A DNA stretch of 45,944 nucleotides from an uncultured Lentisphaerota bacterium (GCA_900320095.1 ONQZ01000021.1:1-45944); one strand, 5' to 3'. Counted from the first letter of the stretch, positions 16,080 through 24,344 are shown. Notes: generated from the sequence alone by a model not told the origin. Numbers and translations are program-made.

Positions 16080-17909
16080 TCACTTCTCCTCGACTTTGAA
16101 GAGGGCCTGGCCGGAGGTGACGACGGCCTTCACGTCGACGCAGATCTCGCGTATGATGCCGGCCTTGTCGGGCTTGATCTCGTTTTCCATCTTCATGGCT
16201 TCGACCACGGCGATCACGTCGCCGGCTTCGTATTCGTCGCCCTCGGAGACCAGGATCTTGGTCACGGTGCCGGGGAACGGGCTGTTGATGTCGACGGTGT
16301 TGCCGGAACCGGCGGACGGAGCGGCGGCCTTCTTGGCGGCGCCGCCTTCGGTGACCTGGCCGGCGAGGTCGGCGGTGATCACGCCGCCTTCCTTGACCTG
16401 GACGTTGAAGGTCTTGCCTTCGACCGTGACGGTGTAGGCGGCCGGGATGTCGTTCTTCGCCTTCGGGGCGGCATCGGCGGCGTAGCGGATGCCCATGGGC
16501 TTGTCGCCCTTCAGGAACGCGATGCCCTTGTCGCCGCAGGCGGCCGCGATGAAGATGTTCTCGTCGGTCACGGGGAGGTTGTTCTTCTGGAGGAGTTCGG
16601 TGTTGTACTTCACGCCGAGCTTCGGATTGGCGTCGTTGATCTCGACAACGGACTTGGTGGTCGGCTCGAGCTGGAGCTGTTCCTGCGCCCACTTCACGAC
16701 CTGCGGATCGGGTTCGACCGGGGTCTTGCCGAAGTAGCCGAGGACCATCTTGCCGTAGCCGTTCGGATCGAGCTTCCAGGAGCCGTCGGCGTTCTTGCCC
16801 ATCACGGCGTTGCGGAACGCCTGCTGGAAGTAGAACTGGGAGACGGGGGTGACGGAGGTGCCGAAACCGCCGCGGGCGACGACTTCGCGCATCTCTTCGA
16901 TGCAGGAATCGTACTTGTCGAGGCAGTTGTTGTCGCGCATCATCTGGGTGTTGGCAGTGAGGGCGCCGCCGGGCATCGGGCTGAAGATGATCTCGGGGGA
17001 GACCTGCATGGACTCGGGCGGCATGAAGTACTTGCTGAGGCACTGCTTGAAGACCTTTTCGACCTTCAGGATCTTGTCCGGGTCGATGTCGAGCGTGTAG
17101 TCGGTGCCGCGCAGGCGGTGGTACATGGTGAGGATGTCGGTCTCGCAGGTGCCGCCGGAGAGCGGGGCCATGGCGAGGTCGATCACGTCCGCGCCGGCGG
17201 TGATGGCGGCCCAGTTGCAGGCGACGGCCATGCCGGAGGTGTCATGCGTGTGGAACTGGATTTCCTTCGCGCCGACGCCGAATTCCTTGTCGAGGATGGC
17301 GCGGGCGGCCTTGATCGTGTCGAACACGGTCTGCGGCGTGGAGGTGCCGGAGGCGTCCTTGAACGCGAGGCTGTCGAACGGGATGCCGGACTTGATGATC
17401 TCGTTCAGGCGGTCTTCGTAGAACTTCGGGGTGTGCGCGTAGGATTCGTTGAGTCCGGGAGCCAGGCCCATCATGGTGATGGTGATCTGGTGCTTCAGGC
17501 CGTTCGCGGCGATGGCGCGGCCGGAGACGTCGAGGTTGCGGACGTCGTTCAGGGCGTCGAAGTTGCGGATCGTGGTGATGCCGTGCTTCTTGAACATCTT
17601 CGCGTGGAGCTGGATGATGTCGGTGGACTGGGAGGAGAGGCCGACCACGTTCACGCCGCGGGAGAGCGTCTGCAGGTTCACGTCCGGACCGACCGTGGCG
17701 CGCCACTTGTCCATCATCTCGAACGCGTCTTCCTGGCAGTAGAAATAGAGCGCCTGGAAACGGGCGCCGCCGCCGATTTCGATGTAGTTGATGCCGGCCT
17801 TCACCGCCGCGTCGAGGGCGGGCAGGAAGTCATCGGTTTTGACACGGGCGCCGAGGCAGGACTGGAATCCGTCGCGGAAGGAGCAGTCCATGAATTTGAT
17901 TTTTTTCAT
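16080..17909 (-). CDS. oadA: Biotin-dependent decarboxylase alpha subunit (oxaloacetate carboxyltransferase)
   Basis: 609 residues. The N-terminal HMGL-type carboxyltransferase barrel has FMDCSFRDGFQS near the start, AFKDASGTSTP with the carboxylated-lysine position, and FHTHDTSGMA for the metal. A conserved carboxylase domain follows, then an Ala/Pro-rich hinge (AAKKAAAPSAG) and a C-terminal biotinyl domain with AMKMEN (Lys573). This domain order is that of OadA or pyruvate carboxylase subunit B. Methylmalonyl-CoA and glutaconyl-CoA decarboxylases use a crotonase-fold alpha subunit, so oxaloacetate (or pyruvate) is the likely substrate here. The barrel motif is atypical (DCSFRDGFQS instead of DTTLRDAHQS). 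It sits between oadG and oadB. Confidence 0.92.
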   Translation of the reverse strand: MKKIKFMDCSFRDGFQSCLGARVKTDDFLPALDAAVKAGINYIEIGGGARFQALYFYCQEDAFEMMDKWRATVGPDVNLQTLSRGVNVVGLSSQSTDIIQLHAKMFKKHGITTIRNFDALNDVRNLDVSGRAIAANGLKHQITITMMGLAPGLNESYAHTPKFYEDRLNEIIKSGIPFDSLAFKDASGTSTPQTVFDTIKAARAILDKEFGVGAKEIQFHTHDTSGMAVACNWAAITAGADVIDLAMAPLSGGTCETDILTMYHRLRGTDYTLDIDPDKILKVEKVFKQCLSKYFMPPESMQVSPEIIFSPMPGGALTANTQMMRDNNCLDKYDSCIEEMREVVARGGFGTSVTPVSQFYFQQAFRNAVMGKNADGSWKLDPNGYGKMVLGYFGKTPVEPDPQVVKWAQEQLQLEPTTKSVVEINDANPKLGVKYNTELLQKNNLPVTDENIFIAAACGDKGIAFLKGDKPMGIRYAADAAPKAKNDIPAAYTVTVEGKTFNVQVKEGGVITADLAGQVTEGGAAKKAAAPSAGSGNTVDINSPFPGTVTKILVSEGDEYEAGDVIAVVEAMKMENEIKPDKAGIIREICVDVKAVVTSGQALFKVEEK

Positions 17910-17962
17910 AAGAAGGGGTTGCCTTTATGGTTGAATATGTTATGTTGTTTGAAATCTGCGGA

Positions 17963-18226
17963 TCATTTCCCTGCGCGGTACAGCTTGACGGCTTCGATCG
18001 CCGCCAGCGCGCGGACCCGGTCTTCGGGAGAAAGGGCTGCCTTCGCGCCGGACGCTTTTTTCTTTTTCGGCGCGGGTGCGACAGGTTCGAGGAAGTTCGA
18101 GAAGGGGGCCAGCGCCTTCGACATCACCTTCATGCATACGATCATGATGGAGAGGAAGCAGAAGACCCAGAGCATTCCGAGGACCATGGCTTTCAAGCCA
18201 TCGAAAATCAGACTGCCTAAGTTCAT
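17963..18226 (-). CDS. oadG: Decarboxylase gamma subunit (OadG-like)
   Basis: 87 residues, the usual small size for OadG. One N-terminal transmembrane helix (about residues 8-33, LKAMVLGMLWVFCFLSIMIV) is followed by a Pro/Lys-rich linker (APAPKKKKASG) and a short helical tail. In the known pump the gamma subunit anchors and assembles alpha and beta. Identification rests on this layout plus its place as first gene before oadA; sequence conservation in the family is low. AGGAG precedes the ATG at 18226, and a clear promoter lies at 18301-18329. Confidence 0.85.
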   Translation of the reverse strand: MNLGSLIFDGLKAMVLGMLWVFCFLSIMIVCMKVMSKALAPFSNFLEPVAPAPKKKKASGAKAALSPEDRVRALAAIEAVKLYRAGK

Positions 18227-18300
18227 TTAGGTGTTCTCCTGTTTGGGGGTTGGGTAGTTATGTTGAACGGTCGTGTTTTTCGATAAATTCTAAATCTTAT

Positions 18301-18329
18301 AATATACCACACAATCGCCCTTTTTTCAA
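18301..18329 (-). promoter_or_regulatory. Promoter of oadGAB
   Basis: Minus-strand -35 TTGAAA (18324-18329), 17-bp spacer, -10 TATATT (18301-18306). The leader is about 70 nt. Confidence 0.75.
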
Positions 18330-18375
18330 ACCCGTTCCAAAGGAAAAACGCCTTTTTTCACCGAAAAATCGCGCG

Positions 18376-18408
18376 AAAAAGGGCGGCCCTATCGAAACCG
18401 GACCGCCC
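18376..18408 (-). terminator. Terminator of the serpin operon
   Basis: The minus-strand stem GGGCGGTCC/GGGCCGCCC (18381-18408, one mismatch) is followed by a T run (18376-18380). It lies about 60 bases after the serpin stop. Confidence 0.75.
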
Positions 18409-18469
18409 GTGAAAAACAGGATTGTGTTTTGTGTTGTTATTTGCCCTGCGACGCCGGGGCGAGCGAGCG

Positions 18470-20278
18470 TTACCGTCTCCCGAAGGTCCCGAAGCCGTCC
18501 GCCGGAGCCTCCACGCCGGGATCGTTGATGCGGCCGGTGAAGAGGATCAGTCCGGTCCGGCTGTCGCGGATCAGGACGAGGAACGGGCGGTCGGCTCGGA
18601 AGGTGTTGACCGGGGGCTGGTCCCGCGGAGCGGCGGCGCCTCCGAAGCCCATGATCGCGGTGGCGGCCGCCGCCTTCGTGGATTCCTCGTCCATCTTCAG
18701 CGCGGTCTTGTGAACCACCTTGTCGATCCAGATGTATTGCAGGAGCTCGGTCGGTTTCGCGATGCCGTGGAAATCCGCCTGCGTCATGGAAAACGGCGTT
18801 TTCATGCCGAGCGTGCCGAGCGCGTCGTTGAGGTCGTATCGGCAGGTCAGGTCGGTCACGGGGAGCCAGAGGAGCGTTTCGAGTTCCGAGCGCTTCGTAA
18901 GCCAGGAATCAAGCCTGGTCCCGATCTTCGAGACGATGTCCGCCATCGCGGCTTTCCCCCGGTCGTTGCCGGGGTTGATCGGCATGAGGGCGACGAGCTC
19001 GAAACGCGGATCCTCGTACGGCAGGACCACGGCGTGGACATTGTCCCTCGGGTCGGCGTAGTAATCAATGTCGAACCCGCTCCGGTGCATCATCTTGACC
19101 CGCTTTTCCCAGCCGTCGAAGTTGTGGAACACCATGGGGCGTGTGTTTTCCTTCTCGAACGGCGTCTGCCATTTCGCCTCGAAATACAGCGTGTTCAGCA
19201 GGATCATGAACGAATCCGGCTTGATGTCACTGGGCGAAAGGAGGTTCCGGATCATGTTCTTCGTGCGGTCCTCGACGTAGCCGTTGACCTTCGCGGCGAG
19301 GGCGTCCGGCCTGGAAAAATCCTCCTTGTAGAACGTTCCGCCGTAGTACTCCTTAATCATGGAGACGAACGGCGGCAGGATGTCCTTTTCGAATTTCTGT
19401 TCGTACCAGACGGCGTTCGACACCAGGACCTCGACCAGCTTGTTCACAGCGTATTCCTTCGAGACCTTGCTGAAGAACCTGCCGCAGGCGGCGGGATCGT
19501 CGGGCAGGCCCAGCGTCGTGCGGATTTCCTCGGCGGTCTTGTCCTTCGCGCCGCAGTAGACCAGCCCGAACGCGCTGTCGATGCTGTACGGGGAGACGAA
19601 CGCGTTTTCGTTCGCGTTCTTCTCGCTGAGCATGCGGAAGAGGTCGAAGCCCTTGCGGTTCAGGTTCGCGGCGATCTTCCGCTCGGCGGCGGTCGTCCCG
19701 GTCTGCACCACGGTGATCGAACGGATTTCGCCGTCATCGGAGGTGTTCTGATTTGCCTGACGGCGTGAGTTCCCAGCGCTCCTCGCGGTCTTTCCGGCCG
19801 GGGTCTCGTCCGGAGGAAGATTGTCGTGCGGGACCTGGTTCTTCACGGCGAGCTTGACGCGGAACGGCGCCGGCTTGGAATCCGCGTCGTCGGGCACGAT
19901 CATCAGCGCGAAGAGGTTTTCACGCGGTATCACGTAGGTGCGCCCCTCAGGGCCGCCCTGTTTTTCGAGTATGACCGCCTTCGCGAAATCCGGCGTGAAA
20001 TCGAGCTCGAACGGCTTGTTCAGTTCGCTCCACGTTTTCCCGTTGACGCTGAAATCTTCCTGAGGCCACTCGTACTTGTTCAGCGTGTCGAACTGGATCG
20101 TGTTTTCCTTGAAGAAGAAACGTCCGCCCCGGATCGTGCCCTCGATCGTGAGCGTGATCTCCTGCGGGCCGTTCGTTTCCGCTTCGGATTGCGCCTGAAC
20201 GAGGAAGGGCAGGGCGGTTGCGAGCAGGACCCAACTCAGTGCGATGCTCCGGAAAGTTTTGAACCGGTTCGTTTTCAT
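18470..20278 (-). CDS. Secreted serpin with N-terminal repeat domain
   Basis: 602 residues; a free serpin is about 370-400. The signal peptide is residues 1-30 (ends LVQAQ). Residues 40-148 are a domain also found three times in the next gene. A Ser/Arg/Asn-rich linker leads to the serpin fold from about 200, with AFVSPYSIDSAFGLVYCGA, VSNAVWYEQKF, FMILLNTLYFEAKWQTPF and, at the C-terminus, DRPFLVLIRDSRTGLILFTG. The hinge of the reactive loop (EESTKAAAATA, residues 531-541) has the Thr and small residues of inhibitory serpins. The rest of the loop is Gly/Ala-rich and several residues longer than in antitrypsin, so P1 cannot be placed. It is probably an extracytoplasmic protease inhibitor, second gene of the operon, 24 bases after the first. 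Confidence 0.92.
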   Translation of the reverse strand: MKTNRFKTFRSIALSWVLLATALPFLVQAQSEAETNGPQEITLTIEGTIRGGRFFFKENTIQFDTLNKYEWPQEDFSVNGKTWSELNKPFELDFTPDFAKAVILEKQGGPEGRTYVIPRENLFALMIVPDDADSKPAPFRVKLAVKNQVPHDNLPPDETPAGKTARSAGNSRRQANQNTSDDGEIRSITVVQTGTTAAERKIAANLNRKGFDLFRMLSEKNANENAFVSPYSIDSAFGLVYCGAKDKTAEEIRTTLGLPDDPAACGRFFSKVSKEYAVNKLVEVLVSNAVWYEQKFEKDILPPFVSMIKEYYGGTFYKEDFSRPDALAAKVNGYVEDRTKNMIRNLLSPSDIKPDSFMILLNTLYFEAKWQTPFEKENTRPMVFHNFDGWEKRVKMMHRSGFDIDYYADPRDNVHAVVLPYEDPRFELVALMPINPGNDRGKAAMADIVSKIGTRLDSWLTKRSELETLLWLPVTDLTCRYDLNDALGTLGMKTPFSMTQADFHGIAKPTELLQYIWIDKVVHKTALKMDEESTKAAAATAIMGFGGAAAPRDQPPVNTFRADRPFLVLIRDSRTGLILFTGRINDPGVEAPADGFGTFGRR

Positions 20279-20302
20279 ATCCCACAGTCTCCTTTTGCTT
20301 TA

Positions 20303-21859
20303 TTATTTCGTTTTCGCCGGGGCGGCCTTTTTCTTCAGGGTGAGCCGGATCCTGACGTGTTCCTCGTCGCGCGGGCCGTGGTTGACGATCCCGAGGACGA
20401 TCCTGTTTTTCTCCGGGGTGAGGTAATAGCGGTAGTATTCCGTTTCGACCTGCATCCCGGCGACGCAGTCGGGATCGACCTCGCCGCCGAGGGTAAACGG
20501 CAGATGCAGGTTCCGCCACGCGTTCCCGTTGATCCGGACATGGCCCGGGTATTTTCCTTCGTTGGGATACTGCTGGTCGCTGTAGACGATCTTGTCCCCC
20601 AGGAACGCGAAGACCGCGCTGAAGTTCACATCCGCCTCGATCGTGACGTCGAACTGGTCCGGGTCGGGGTCGCGCGGCGCGGGGATCGCCGTCCGCGTGA
20701 GGTAGGGCAGGTCTTTCCCGTCGGTCGAATAACTCCGGTCGCTTGACCATGCGAGCTGGTCCCTCTGGCGTTCCGCCCGCCAATTCTCCACCTCTTTGCG
20801 TTCATCCGGGGAGAGCAGGTCCTCGTTCGCCATATAGGCGCTGTCCAGCTCGCCTTTCCGGGTCTTTTCCCTGCCGTCGTTGAGCATGGCGAGGATCCGG
20901 GCGGTGTAGTCGCGCGGGTATTTCCGGAGCGAGAGCGAGGCGCGGAAAGCGGAGGCCGTGCCGTCCTTGGCGCCGATGACGGAAAGCTCGCCCACGGACA
21001 GCTTGAAGCGGTCGAAGATGGAATCGCCGTCCGGAACCGGGATGCACCGCCAGCCGATCGCGGCCGTCCCGGTGCGTTCCGTGAGCTTCCCCGTGGCGTA
21101 ATCCGTCACGAAATCCAGCTCGAACGGGACATGCGTGTCCTCCCATTGCTTCCCGTTGACCGTGACGTTGTCCGGCCAGGCTGGCTTGGACGCGGAATCC
21201 GGCACGAATTCGATCCGGTCGGACTGGAGGCGGAATTTCCCTTTCCCGTCGATCTCCCCGGTCAGGACCAGCATGAAACGGTCCTCGGCCGAGGCGGACG
21301 GCTTGTTCGGGTCCGCCTGACGGACCGCGGCGCTCTTCGTGGTCCCGCCCGAGACGGGCGTTTCGTCCGGGGGCAGGTCGTCGTGCGGGACCTGGTTCTT
21401 CACGGCGAGCCTGACGCGGAACGGCGTCTCATCGGGATTCTGTTCGCGGGGTACGATCATCAGCGCGAACATCTTTTCCCTCGGGACGATGTAGGTGCGC
21501 CCGACGGGGCCGCCCTGTTTTTCGAGGATGACCGCCTTCCCGAAGTCCGGCGTGAAATCGAGCTTGAACGGCTTGTTCAGCTCGCTCCATCTTTTCCCGT
21601 TGACGAGGATGTCCCCGGTCGGCCAGTCGTATTTGTTCAGGGTGTCGAACTGGATCGCGTTTTCCTTGAAGAAAAAACGTCCGCCCCGGATCGCGCCCTC
21701 AAGCGTGAGCGTGATCTCTTTTGCGTCGGCGGAAGCCTGCGTTTCCGTTTTCTGTGGTGCGGATGGCTTTGTCTGGGCAGAGGCGATGAACGGGGCGGCC
21801 AGGAGCAGGACGAGGCACAGGAGCGGGCCGACAAACCGCCGCGGGAAATGATCTTTCAT
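20303..21859 (-). CDS. Secreted three-copy repeat-domain protein, partner of the serpin
   Basis: 518 residues from the ATG at 21859, which gives a signal peptide (FVGPLLCLVLLLAAPFIASA). An upstream in-frame start would hide it. Three copies of a domain of about 110 residues lie at 48-155, 194-313 and 403-510. Copy 1 is nearly identical to the serpin's N-terminal domain (GGRFFFKEN, IQFDTLNKY, WSELNKPF, LDFTPDF, AVILEKQGGP, KNQVPHD). Copies 2 and 3 are diverged but keep the frame VNGKxW, PFxLDF and a final RxxLxLKK. A charged helical stretch (about 318-370) links copies 2 and 3. The alternating pattern suggests a beta-sandwich. I do not recognise the family. Linkage suggests it binds or localises the serpin or its target. 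Confidence 0.85.
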   Translation of the reverse strand: MKDHFPRRFVGPLLCLVLLLAAPFIASAQTKPSAPQKTETQASADAKEITLTLEGAIRGGRFFFKENAIQFDTLNKYDWPTGDILVNGKRWSELNKPFKLDFTPDFGKAVILEKQGGPVGRTYIVPREKMFALMIVPREQNPDETPFRVRLAVKNQVPHDDLPPDETPVSGGTTKSAAVRQADPNKPSASAEDRFMLVLTGEIDGKGKFRLQSDRIEFVPDSASKPAWPDNVTVNGKQWEDTHVPFELDFVTDYATGKLTERTGTAAIGWRCIPVPDGDSIFDRFKLSVGELSVIGAKDGTASAFRASLSLRKYPRDYTARILAMLNDGREKTRKGELDSAYMANEDLLSPDERKEVENWRAERQRDQLAWSSDRSYSTDGKDLPYLTRTAIPAPRDPDPDQFDVTIEADVNFSAVFAFLGDKIVYSDQQYPNEGKYPGHVRINGNAWRNLHLPFTLGGEVDPDCVAGMQVETEYYRYYLTPEKNRIVLGIVNHGPRDEEHVRIRLTLKKKAAPAKTK

Positions 21860-21879
21860 GGGGGACTCAATTCCTCCCC
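21860..21879 (-). promoter_or_regulatory. Hairpin that can mask the Shine-Dalgarno site
   Basis: On the minus strand GGGGA (21875-21879) and TCCCC (21861-21865) flank a loop containing part of the purine-rich ribosome-binding site, directly before the ATG at 21859. This could lower or regulate translation of the serpin operon's first gene. Confidence 0.45.
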
Positions 21880-22069
21880 GGTTGAACAGGGAATGAGGTT
21901 TCTGACTTCGCGGCACGCGGGCGGACGCCGCGCACCGATACAAAACAACACAACATAATAACGTCGGAATCCGCTGGAATATTGTGTAAAAAGTTGTGCC
22001 GCCCCCAGAATTATTTCAAAAAGGTACAGGATCGTGTCTGAGAGGTGTCCGGCTGCTGTTCATACACAC

Positions 22070-22152
22070 ACACGGGGTGTGCCGGGCAGTGCCGTGCTTG
22101 CGCTCGCGCACACACGGAGTGCGCCGGGCAGTGCCGTGCTGCGCGACGGCAC
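22070..22152. repeat. 42-bp-period direct repeat in intergenic DNA
   Basis: GCCGGGCAGTGCCGTGCT occurs at 22081-22098 and 22123-22140, each preceded by ACACACGG-(G/A)GTG. A small hairpin GTGCCGT/ACGGCAC spans 22131-22152. It lies in the 308-base gene-free stretch 21860-22167, downstream of queD, where I see nothing else recognisable. Confidence 0.75.
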
Positions 22153-22167
22153 GGGGGGAGAGGAAAC

Positions 22168-22539
22168 TCAGTCGGGGATATAGGTCGCGCCGGAGGTGGG
22201 GGATTCGCAGACGCGGACGCGGTCGAGCTTGACGCCGGGGATGTTGACCGAGGGCGCGAGCTTTTCGTAGAGGATGCGTGCGATGTTCTCGCTGGTGGGG
22301 TTGATGCCCTGGAACTCGGGAAGCTCGTTGAGGTACTTGTGGTCGAAGCCCGCGAGGATGGCGGTCAGTTCGCGCTTGATGACGGTGAAGTCGGCGGCGA
22401 TGCCGATCTCGTCGAGCTGCGAGGCGCGGATGAAGACCTGGACGGTCCAGTTGTGGCCGTGGAGGGCGGAGCAGAGTCCGTTGTAGCCGACGAGCTTGTG
22501 CGCTGCGGAGAAATCGCGTGTGATGTCGAGTTCGAACAT
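22168..22539 (-). CDS. queD: 6-carboxytetrahydropterin synthase (queuosine pathway)
   Basis: 123 residues from the ATG at 22539, normal for QueD; the longer upstream frame is only the shadow of pdxA. The protein makes 6-carboxy-5,6,7,8-tetrahydropterin from dihydroneopterin triphosphate, the first committed step to 7-deazaguanine and queuosine. Zinc histidines are in DFSAAHKL and LHGHNW, and the catalytic cysteine precedes the latter (GLCSALHGH). The substrate-binding CESPTSGATY lies near the C-terminus. It starts 20 bases after the pdxA stop and is the last gene of the H1-like/pdxA/queD row. QueC, QueE and QueF are not in the window. Confidence 0.93.
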   Translation of the reverse strand: MFELDITRDFSAAHKLVGYNGLCSALHGHNWTVQVFIRASQLDEIGIAADFTVIKRELTAILAGFDHKYLNELPEFQGINPTSENIARILYEKLAPSVNIPGVKLDRVRVCESPTSGATYIPD

Positions 22540-22559
22540 GGGCGGAAAAAGTGGTTGGT

Positions 22560-23522
22560 TCAGGCGTTTGCGATGCGGGAGACGGCGCGTTTGCGCGCGA
22601 GTTCGAACGCGGCGGTGAGGCTGCCGATGGAGGCCGTGCCCTTCCACGCGATCTCGAAGGCGGTGCCGTGGTCGACGCTGGTGCGGATGACGGGCAGTCC
22701 GAGCGTGGAGTTCACGCCTCGGTCGAACGCGAGCATTTTGAACGGGATGTGTCCCTGGTCGTGGTACATGGAGACGATGCCGTCGAACTGGGAGCGGATG
22801 CTCTCGATGAAGAGCGTGTCAGGCGGGAAGGGCCCCTGGATGCTGATGCCCTCGGCGGCGAGCGCCCGGACCGCCGGCTTCACGACCTTCTCGTCCTCCA
22901 TGCCCATGTTGCCGTTCTCGCCCGCGTGCGGATTGAGCGCGGCGACGGCGATCTTCGGGTGGACGATGCCCTCGGCGACGATGGCGTCGCGGAGCAGGTG
23001 CGTGACGGTCACGATCCGGTCGAAGGTGACGGCGGACGGCACCTGCGCGAGCGGGATGTGGGTGGAGACGAAAACGACGCGGAGATCGCCCGCGGACTGC
23101 ATCATCACGAAATCGCGGACGCCGCAGAGGGAAGCCAGGAGCTCGGTGTGCCCGCTGAACGGGATCCCCGCCAGATTGACCGCCGCCTTGTTCATCGGGC
23201 AGGTCACGATGGCGTCGACTTTGCCCGCGATGGCGTCGAGCGTAGCCGTGCGGAAGCATTCGAGCGCGGTGAGGCCGCAGCGCGCGTCCAGTTTGCCGGG
23301 GCGCATCTGCGAGAATTTGAGGTCGGAGCAGGGGACGACCTGCGGCGCGAATCCGGGGGCGAAACGGCGGACGGCCTCCTCGATGACGTCCGGCGCACCG
23401 TAAATGGCGACTTCCGTGGGAGATGTTTTCCCGGCGGACACCGCGCGAGCGAGCCGGACGGCGATTTCAGGACCGATGCCCGCCGGATCGCCCATGGTGA
23501 GGGCGATTCGTGGGAGTCTCAT
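22560..23522 (-). CDS. pdxA: 4-hydroxythreonine-4-phosphate dehydrogenase
   Basis: 320 residues, the usual size. In DXP-dependent pyridoxal phosphate synthesis the enzyme oxidises 4-phosphohydroxy-L-threonine. The family opening ALTMGDPAGIGPEI is clear, followed by TCPMNKAAVNLAGIPFSGHTE, the metal and substrate region ALNPHAGENG and the C-terminal YHDQGHIPFKMLAFDRGVN with VIRTSVDHGTAFEIA. All are intact. It lies 27 bases after the H1-like gene and 20 bases before queD, and probably shares their promoter at 23986-24014. Confidence 0.95.
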   Translation of the reverse strand: MRLPRIALTMGDPAGIGPEIAVRLARAVSAGKTSPTEVAIYGAPDVIEEAVRRFAPGFAPQVVPCSDLKFSQMRPGKLDARCGLTALECFRTATLDAIAGKVDAIVTCPMNKAAVNLAGIPFSGHTELLASLCGVRDFVMMQSAGDLRVVFVSTHIPLAQVPSAVTFDRIVTVTHLLRDAIVAEGIVHPKIAVAALNPHAGENGNMGMEDEKVVKPAVRALAAEGISIQGPFPPDTLFIESIRSQFDGIVSMYHDQGHIPFKMLAFDRGVNSTLGLPVIRTSVDHGTAFEIAWKGTASIGSLTAAFELARKRAVSRIANA

Positions 23523-23549
23523 GTGTGTCTTCGAATGAAACAGGGAAGA

Positions 23550-23918
23550 TTACTTCGCGAAGAAGGCTTTTTTCTTGTCTTCGAGGATGAGGCCGACGCG
23601 GTCGGTGTCGATCGGGAAATAGCCCTTTTCTTCGAGGTCGCGGAGGAAGTTCAGCCAGTCGGCGTGGTTCCAGCTGCCGTTGTGGGCCTTCACGAAGTTC
23701 GTCGCGAGCGCGGTCTTGGCGAAGCGCTTGATATTCTCTTCGGGATCGTCGGTCTTGACGGGGATGATCTTGACGGTCTTCGGGGCCTTCGCGGACTTCG
23801 GGGTGGCCTTGACGGGGGCGGCCTTCGCGTCGGCCTTCGGAGCGGCCTTCACCGCGGGCTTGGCGGCAGTCTTCTTAGCGGGAGCGGTTTCTTTCTTGAC
23901 GGTTTTTTTCGTAGCCAT
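23550..23918 (-). CDS. Histone H1-like Lys/Ala/Pro-rich protein with small C-terminal domain
   Basis: 122 residues. Residues 1-55 are a Lys/Ala/Pro-rich, disordered, strongly basic tail (KKTVKKE, PAKKTAAKPAVKAAPKA) like the tails of histone H1-like bacterial nucleoid proteins. Residues 57-122 form a compact, mixed-charge domain (WNHADWLNFLRDLEEKGYFP, DRVGLILEDKKKAFF). The basic tail suggests nucleic-acid binding and compaction; the C-terminal domain may set specificity or contacts. Its promoter (TTGACT-17-TATATT) is among the strongest in the window, fitting an abundant protein. The small folded domain is not one I can name. Confidence 0.75.
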   Translation of the reverse strand: MATKKTVKKETAPAKKTAAKPAVKAAPKADAKAAPVKATPKSAKAPKTVKIIPVKTDDPEENIKRFAKTALATNFVKAHNGSWNHADWLNFLRDLEEKGYFPIDTDRVGLILEDKKKAFFAK

Positions 23919-23985
23919 GATAAATACCTCACAATGTTTGAATTAGAAGGTTATGTGAAGAATGATTTCCCAATTTTGGAAAAAT

Positions 23986-24014
23986 AATATACACCATGTT
24001 TCGTTAAAAGTCAA
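23986..24014 (-). promoter_or_regulatory. Promoter of the H1-like/pdxA/queD row
   Basis: Minus-strand -35 TTGACT (24009-24014), 17-bp spacer, -10 TATATT (23986-23991), about 65 bases upstream of the ATG at 23918. Confidence 0.8.
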
Positions 24015-24228
24015 ACCGTTGCGCCTGAAAAAGTTCATATTTTCGTGTTTCTCCGTGATTTTTTGAAAAAGACGGATGTTAATTAACTCTCTGGCAACCG
24101 GACGACAACGGCATATTCGTGCGTGTTTCCGAGGCGAAAAAGAAGGACGGGAAAACATCCCGCCGCGGTCCGCGACGATCCCGCGCATAAAAAAACGCGG
24201 AAAACGAATTGTTCTTTTCAATATAAGG
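24015..24228. other. Gene-free stretch between divergent promoters
   Basis: I see no convincing gene here. There are small stems, CGGGA/TCCCG (24148-24162) and CCGCG/CGCGG (24181-24200), but no T run and no riboswitch consensus that holds up. It may be a short structured RNA or simply spacer. Confidence 0.4.
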
Positions 24229-24256
24229 TTGAAAAAAGCCGTGCCGGATGTAAATT
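24229..24256 (+). promoter_or_regulatory. Promoter of the AsmA-like gene
   Basis: There is a -35 TTGAAA (24229-24234), a 16-bp spacer and a -10 TAAATT (24251-24256), about 90 bases upstream of the ATG at 24345. Confidence 0.55.
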
Positions 24257-24344
24257 AAACTGAACTGAATTCTTTTGGAAGAAACCATATCCGGGGCGAA
24301 GGCGACGTTCTGCCGTTCTGCTCTGTTCGCCCCGGCCGAACCGT

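Noticed and set aside
16080..17909. Methylmalonyl-CoA decarboxylase alpha subunit
   Set aside because: That enzyme has a crotonase-fold carboxyltransferase; the HMGL-type barrel fused to a biotinyl domain seen here belongs to OadA/PycB.
14286..18230. A 1314-codon open frame on the plus strand across the oad genes
   Set aside because: It is antisense to oadB, oadA and oadG, which match known families. The open frame is a by-product of GC-rich codon use and translates to low-complexity charged sequence.
24015..24228. A SAM-type riboswitch suggested by GGCAACCGG near 24100
   Set aside because: The surrounding stems and conserved blocks of known SAM classes are missing, and no gene starts in the right place after it.
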